Source: Alloalcanivorax xenomutans
GTDB taxonomy: Bacteria > Pseudomonadota > Gammaproteobacteria > Pseudomonadales > Alcanivoracaceae
NCBI RefSeq assembly: GCF_900217905.1
Contig: NZ_OBMO01000008.1
Coordinates: forward strand, 1 to 64,000
Direction: 5' to 3'
DNA length: 64,000 nucleotides
Numbering within the stretch: the first letter of the stretch is position 1; each line of letters starts with the position of its first letter. The position numbers were made by a program, and so were the translations under genes. Under the pieces are notes generated by a model. It was not told the origin of the DNA. It was given only the letters and a program-made list of their open reading frames with translations, and did no database searches. Shown here in pieces: positions 60,997 through 64,000 of the stretch.

Positions 60997-62241
60997 ATGG
61001 ATCTCTCCAACACCTTCACCCAGGATGAACTTCAGCAACTGCGTAAGCACGATATCGTGATCTGGACTGACCGCGTCATCTTTGAAGCACAGCCTCCCAT
61101 CAGCGAGGATGCGTTGCGGGACATTCGCCAGCGCATTCGTGGCTCCCTGCCCGAAGACCTGCTGTCGCTCTGGCGGCTCACCGCTGGCGGCCGCTTGGAC
61201 TACGATCTGCGCTTGACCATGCAGGGCAATCAGGAAGCGATTTCCTGGGCCGAGCTGTTCTACCACGACAGCGATGGCTATCGTGATCTGCCCGGCTGGA
61301 TCGAGCACGAACAGGCGCTTGCTGAAGAAGCCGCCGAGGCGCGTGGACATAATTGGGACGGCAAAATTGAAGCCCTGCCCATCGGCGGCTTCGAATACTG
61401 CGACCGCATCTATGTGGTCACCGACCATAACGCCCTGGATTACGGCCACGCCCTGGCTTGGAAAATGGGCTTGCCGCCAGCATGGCGCCACGCCATGCAC
61501 GAGGACGGCCTGGCCACCATAGCACCGACTCTGCGGGAGGCTTTTCAATGCCTTGGACTGGAAAAAGATCCGGTCTCCGACGACGGCGCCGATACCGGTC
61601 TGGAATTCTTGGAGTATCTGGATTGCCGCCGGCAGGAGCATGACTTACCCGCCGCTCTGGCCGATAAGGTCATCGACTTTTACCGGCAAGCCGTGCTGGA
61701 TTGGCGGGGCGCGCTGGAAACCGGCACCCTGAGCGACAATCCTCTTCTTGCCACGCTGGCTCTGAGTCACGCTATTCAACAGGACGATGCCGCCCTGCTC
61801 ACGCAATTGCTCGACCGCGGTGTCGCGCTGGATATTCCGTTACGCGGCGACATGGGTCCGCTTTCCCTGGCTGTTATCAACAATGCCTGGTCAGTCTTTC
61901 AAGCCCTGCTTGAGCGTAATCCACCGCTCCCCGAACGGCTGCTGGACGACGTTAACGGTCCTGTCCCCAAGGCGTTGGTGGCCCGACTGCTGACCCACCC
62001 CGATCAGGCCTCGGTACAGGCAACACTGCGCTGCGTCCTCCATGGTGTCCCCGACAGCGCCCACTGCATCGCCGAACAGCTGTCCGTACAGCAGCGCGCC
62101 ACCCTGCCGCAACAAAAACAAGCACTGTTGACGTCATTGCGTACGAGTTTGGAAAAGGTGAGACAGGGCAAACTCGCGCACTACCTGGGTGAAGACGGAC
62201 TGCGCTTGCAGGTGGAACGGCTGGAGGCATTCCGGCTTTAA
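60997..62241 (+). CDS. SUKH-domain protein with ankyrin-like C-terminus
   Basis: A 414-residue protein. The N-terminal half looks like an SMI1/KNR4 (SUKH) domain (LPEDLLSLWRLTAGGRLDYDL, IEALPIGGFEYCDRIYVV). The C-terminal part reads like ankyrin helices (LATLALSHAIQQDDAALLTQ, LLDRGVALDIPLRGDMGPLS, LAVINNAWSVFQALLERNPP). SUKH proteins often act as immunity proteins for toxins, but no toxin gene is adjacent. ATG 60997 has a CGGA-like site only. No signal peptide. Family calls are from motifs, not a search. Confidence 0.7.
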   Translation: MDLSNTFTQDELQQLRKHDIVIWTDRVIFEAQPPISEDALRDIRQRIRGSLPEDLLSLWRLTAGGRLDYDLRLTMQGNQEAISWAELFYHDSDGYRDLPGWIEHEQALAEEAAEARGHNWDGKIEALPIGGFEYCDRIYVVTDHNALDYGHALAWKMGLPPAWRHAMHEDGLATIAPTLREAFQCLGLEKDPVSDDGADTGLEFLEYLDCRRQEHDLPAALADKVIDFYRQAVLDWRGALETGTLSDNPLLATLALSHAIQQDDAALLTQLLDRGVALDIPLRGDMGPLSLAVINNAWSVFQALLERNPPLPERLLDDVNGPVPKALVARLLTHPDQASVQATLRCVLHGVPDSAHCIAEQLSVQQRATLPQQKQALLTSLRTSLEKVRQGKLAHYLGEDGLRLQVERLEAFRL

Positions 62242-62270
62242 TACCTCAACCAGCGCCGTCAGCCGCGCCA

Positions 62271-62495
62271 CTAAAGCGTCTTATGCACTACGTCGATCGG
62301 CGTCCACTCACCACAACCCGCAATCATGCCGTCCCCCTGGGCATTGAGCTTCCTGAGGCAGATCGCGGCCTTCCTCTCCTTGCCGTCGATCAACATCACC
62401 GTGAACTTGTCCAGCGTGACCGCCGTCAGATCATTGCCGCCACCACAACCAGCGAGCAAGAAGAGCACCGCCACTCCCCAGAACCACTTCCTCAT
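62271..62495 (-). CDS. Small lipoprotein of unknown function
   Basis: A 74-residue protein with a lipoprotein signal (VLFLLAGCGGGN, Cys 17) and a short mature part (LDKFTVMLIDGKERKAAIC, Cys pair). GAAGGACGTGAC before the ATG gives an AAGGA site. Conserved family not recognised. Convergent with the SUKH-ankyrin gene. Confidence 0.7.
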   Translation of the reverse strand: MRKWFWGVAVLFLLAGCGGGNDLTAVTLDKFTVMLIDGKERKAAICLRKLNAQGDGMIAGCGEWTPIDVVHKTL

Positions 62496-62647
62496 GTCAC
62501 GTCCTTCATCCGTTGGTCTTCAGAATCGTTTTCCAGGAAGAGAGGATACCGCATCCTGACAAGGCTCGTTCCACCCTGCTGGTGACGGAGGTGTTATTTG
62601 CGGGAGAAAGGAAGATTCGGAGCGGGTGAAGGGAATGTGCCAGAGGC

Positions 62648-62712
62648 ATCCCGCGCAAGCGCGGGACCGTCGCCAGGGCGACGTCCGCTCGCCGTATACG
62701 GCGAGACGTCGA
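62648..62712. repeat. Triple hairpin distantly like family B
   Basis: CCCGCGC-AA-GCGCGGG, GTCGCC-AG-GGCGAC and CTCGCC-GTATAC-GGCGAG follow one another. The middle stem and its flanks resemble stem 3 of the family B copy at 9941 (GTCGCC-AA-GGCGAC then GTC). The 62496-62784 gap holds only this and the tRNA flank. Confidence 0.6.
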
Positions 62713-62784
62713 ACCGGAGGGGTCAATCCATGACCTCCAGCCACGCCAAACCAAAAAGGCCGCCATAAGGCGACCCTTTCAGTA

Positions 62785-62858
62785 TGGAGCGGGTGAAGGG
62801 AATCGAACCCTCGTCGTAAGCTTGGGAAGCTTCTGCTCTACCATTGAGCTACACCCGC
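62785..62858 (-). tRNA. tRNA-Gly (anticodon CCC)
   Basis: Seventy-four nucleotides including encoded CCA. The acceptor stem GCGGGTG pairs with CACCCGC; T arm GAGGGTTCGATTCCCTT; D arm AGCTCAATGGTAGAGC; the anticodon loop is TTCCCAA, giving CCC, which reads GGG codons. The layout resembles E. coli glyU. It is transcribed alone on the minus strand. Confidence 0.95.
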
Positions 62859-63030
62859 CTTGGCGAAACGGCAATATAATTAACGCCTTATGCCATGTCC
62901 ACTGTCTCACGGCATTTTCCACAGGCGCGCGCGCTGTTGCCCGAATGCCCAAGCGGGTATCCGGGTCACCAAGGGTAACTCGGCCATGGCGTCACCCACT
63001 TTTGGTGGAGAAGCCCAGACAACCAGGAGG

Positions 63031-63252
63031 TCAGGCGGAAACCTGGCTGTGCCGCGGCTCCGGCCGCAAGAACGCCAACACCGCCATGTACACCAAGGCG
63101 AATGGGGGGACCAGGGACATGAACAGTCCCAGTACGGCGGCAAGAACCGGTGCGCGAACTTTCTTGCGTGCCAGAAAATAGGAACTCACTGCACAGAGCA
63201 CAGCCCAGGCGATCGCCATCTGCCCCAGCAGGGTGGTGCTGATATCCATCAT
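63031..63252 (-). CDS. Small two-helix membrane protein
   Basis: A 73-residue protein with two hydrophobic segments (LLGQMAIAWAVLCAVSSYFL, about 8-27, and VLAAVLGLFMSLVPPFALVYM, about 36-60) and a basic loop between. An AGAGG site precedes the ATG. No family recognised. Confidence 0.6.
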   Translation of the reverse strand: MMDISTTLLGQMAIAWAVLCAVSSYFLARKKVRAPVLAAVLGLFMSLVPPFALVYMAVLAFLRPEPRHSQVSA

Positions 63253-63506
63253 TAGCCTCTACCTTTTGTTATCGAATAGTATCGGTTTTGGTGTCGTTCT
63301 CCACGAGGGCGCCGCTCTGGTTTGCACCGCCCGGCCCTCCCCGATCCGTAAACAGACTTGATCCAACATCAGGGAGCGGCGATCAAAAATCAACCCCTTT
63401 TTGTCGATCAAAGGTGGCTTCAAACGCCGACAGCGATGACCTCTCTGAGATGGAAAACGAGGGGGCACCGCCAAAAGCACGGCGGCGCCTCCCCCTGCCG
63501 GCGGCG

Positions 63507-63833
63507 TCAGGTCTCCAGTGGATAGCCCGCTTCCTGCCAGTCCGCCTTGCCTTCCACGTACTCCAATACATTCCGGTAACCGGCACCGCGCAGAAAACCG
63601 GCGGCAATGCGCGAGTTCTGGCAACCGGTATTGGCGCAATACACCACGATGGTGGCGTCCTTGTCCGGTAGTGCCGTGCCGGCGAGGGCACTCACCTCCT
63701 CATGGGGGATATTGATCGCCCCGGGCAGATGACCGCTATGGAAATGCCGTTCCGGCAAGGCCTCCACCAGCACCATGGGGTCACCGTTATCCAGACGCCG
63801 TTTCAGTTCATCACGTTGAATGCTGTCGTTCAT
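63507..63833 (-). CDS. Rhodanese-domain protein
   Basis: A 108-residue single rhodanese domain (LVEALPERHFHSGHLPGAIN, then VVYCANTGCQNSRIAAGFL). The active-site loop starts at Cys in YCANTGC; a second Cys four residues later is unusual. It would move sulfur from thiosulfate or persulfides. ATG 63833 has AAAAGGAG upstream. It diverges from a regulator across two palindromes, which suggests a sulfide or persulfide response. Confidence 0.88.
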   Translation of the reverse strand: MNDSIQRDELKRRLDNGDPMVLVEALPERHFHSGHLPGAINIPHEEVSALAGTALPDKDATIVVYCANTGCQNSRIAAGFLRGAGYRNVLEYVEGKADWQEAGYPLET

Positions 63834-63852
63834 GGTTTCACTCCTTTTCACT

Positions 63853-63907
63853 TGGTTGCAAATGCAACCAAAACAACCCTACTCGCAACCGGTTGCACTT
63901 GCAACCA
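63853..63907. promoter_or_regulatory. Two operator-like palindromes in the rhodanese/regulator promoter
   Basis: TGGTTGCA-AA-TGCAACCA (63853-63870) and GGTTGCA-CT-TGCAACC (63891-63906) share the GGTTGCAnnTGCAACC core, 37 bp centre to centre. A third overlapping GCAACCGGTTGC lies at 63885-63896. They cover the divergent promoter region. Confidence 0.8.
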
Positions 63908-63928
63908 CTTGCCGTTACTCTGGTGAAC

Positions 63929-64000
63929 ATGAATACGACTCCCACGGAACAAACGATTGCCGCCTGGGCCCGGCTGCTTCGCGTTCATACGCAATGGCAG
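63929..64000 (+). CDS. Regulator start, possibly MarR-family (partial)
   Basis: Twenty-four codons starting MNTTPTEQTIAAWARLLRVH, cut by the window end. The AWARLLRVH helix resembles the first helix of MarR-family regulators. Divergent from the rhodanese across the palindromes at 63853-63907, which would suit such a dimer. A family call from so short a stretch is tentative. Confidence 0.4.
   Translation, partial: MNTTPTEQTIAAWARLLRVHTQWQ

Overview
The window is GC-rich chromosomal DNA of a gammaproteobacterium. The purM-purN-DUF3108 block facing DUF2066-hda, the dcd/mrp pair, the beta-oxidation genes, the TAXI-TRAP transporter and the tRNA-Gly(CCC) resemble what I know of the Alcanivorax/Alloalcanivorax group of marine hydrocarbon degraders. 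That assignment is inference from gene content, not a database result.

Layout. 1-90: end of an IS3-like element, cut by the window edge. 0.17-2.05 kb: purU and an AraC-type regulator. 2.2-5.9 kb: TetR-regulated efflux operon (lipoprotein adaptor, ATPase, permease). 6.0-9.8 kb: thioesterase, then a Fur-controlled TonB receptor and a siderophore-type esterase. 10.05-24.6 kb (minus strand): a complete heme acquisition locus read hasI-hasS-hasR-GloVer protein 1-hasA-GloVer protein 2-hasD-hasE-hasF-heme oxygenase-DUF454, with a perfect Fur palindrome at its head. 24.9-28.0 kb: two acyl-CoA dehydrogenases and an enoyl-CoA hydratase. 28.3-41.1 kb: porin, two alkylsulfatase-like metallo-beta-lactamase-fold proteins, a DUF1254 protein, an ADP-forming acyl-CoA synthetase, two TAXI binding proteins, a fused TRAP permease and a TetR regulator. 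41.1-47.9 kb: RcnB-like protein, bacterioferritin, fadB-like/thiolase pair, superoxide dismutase, tandem GST-N protein. 48-64 kb: mostly housekeeping genes (smr, sthA, hda, purM, purN, dcd, mrp, patatin, peroxiredoxin), a SUKH-ankyrin protein, a tRNA, a rhodanese and the start of a regulator.

How the genes work together. Three iron responses appear: a catecholate-type receptor with an esterase that could open the siderophore; a secreted hemophore (HasA) with its own type I exporter (HasDEF), receptor (HasR), sigma/anti-sigma pair (HasI/HasS) and heme oxygenase to release iron; and storage and oxidative defence (bacterioferritin, superoxide dismutase behind a Fur-like palindrome). The most novel part is two related proteins built as signal peptide, GloVer-type repeats, Ig-like domain and GlyGly-CTERM tail, interleaved between hasR, hasA and hasD. 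They look like surface or type II-secreted partners of the hemophore system.

The window also carries two families of dispersed palindromic DNA. Family A is REP-like, with arms built on GTAGGAGCTTGCCTGCAAGC. Family B is a compact element of several stem-loops; its stems differ between copies by compensating base changes and it ends in a terminator-like hairpin.
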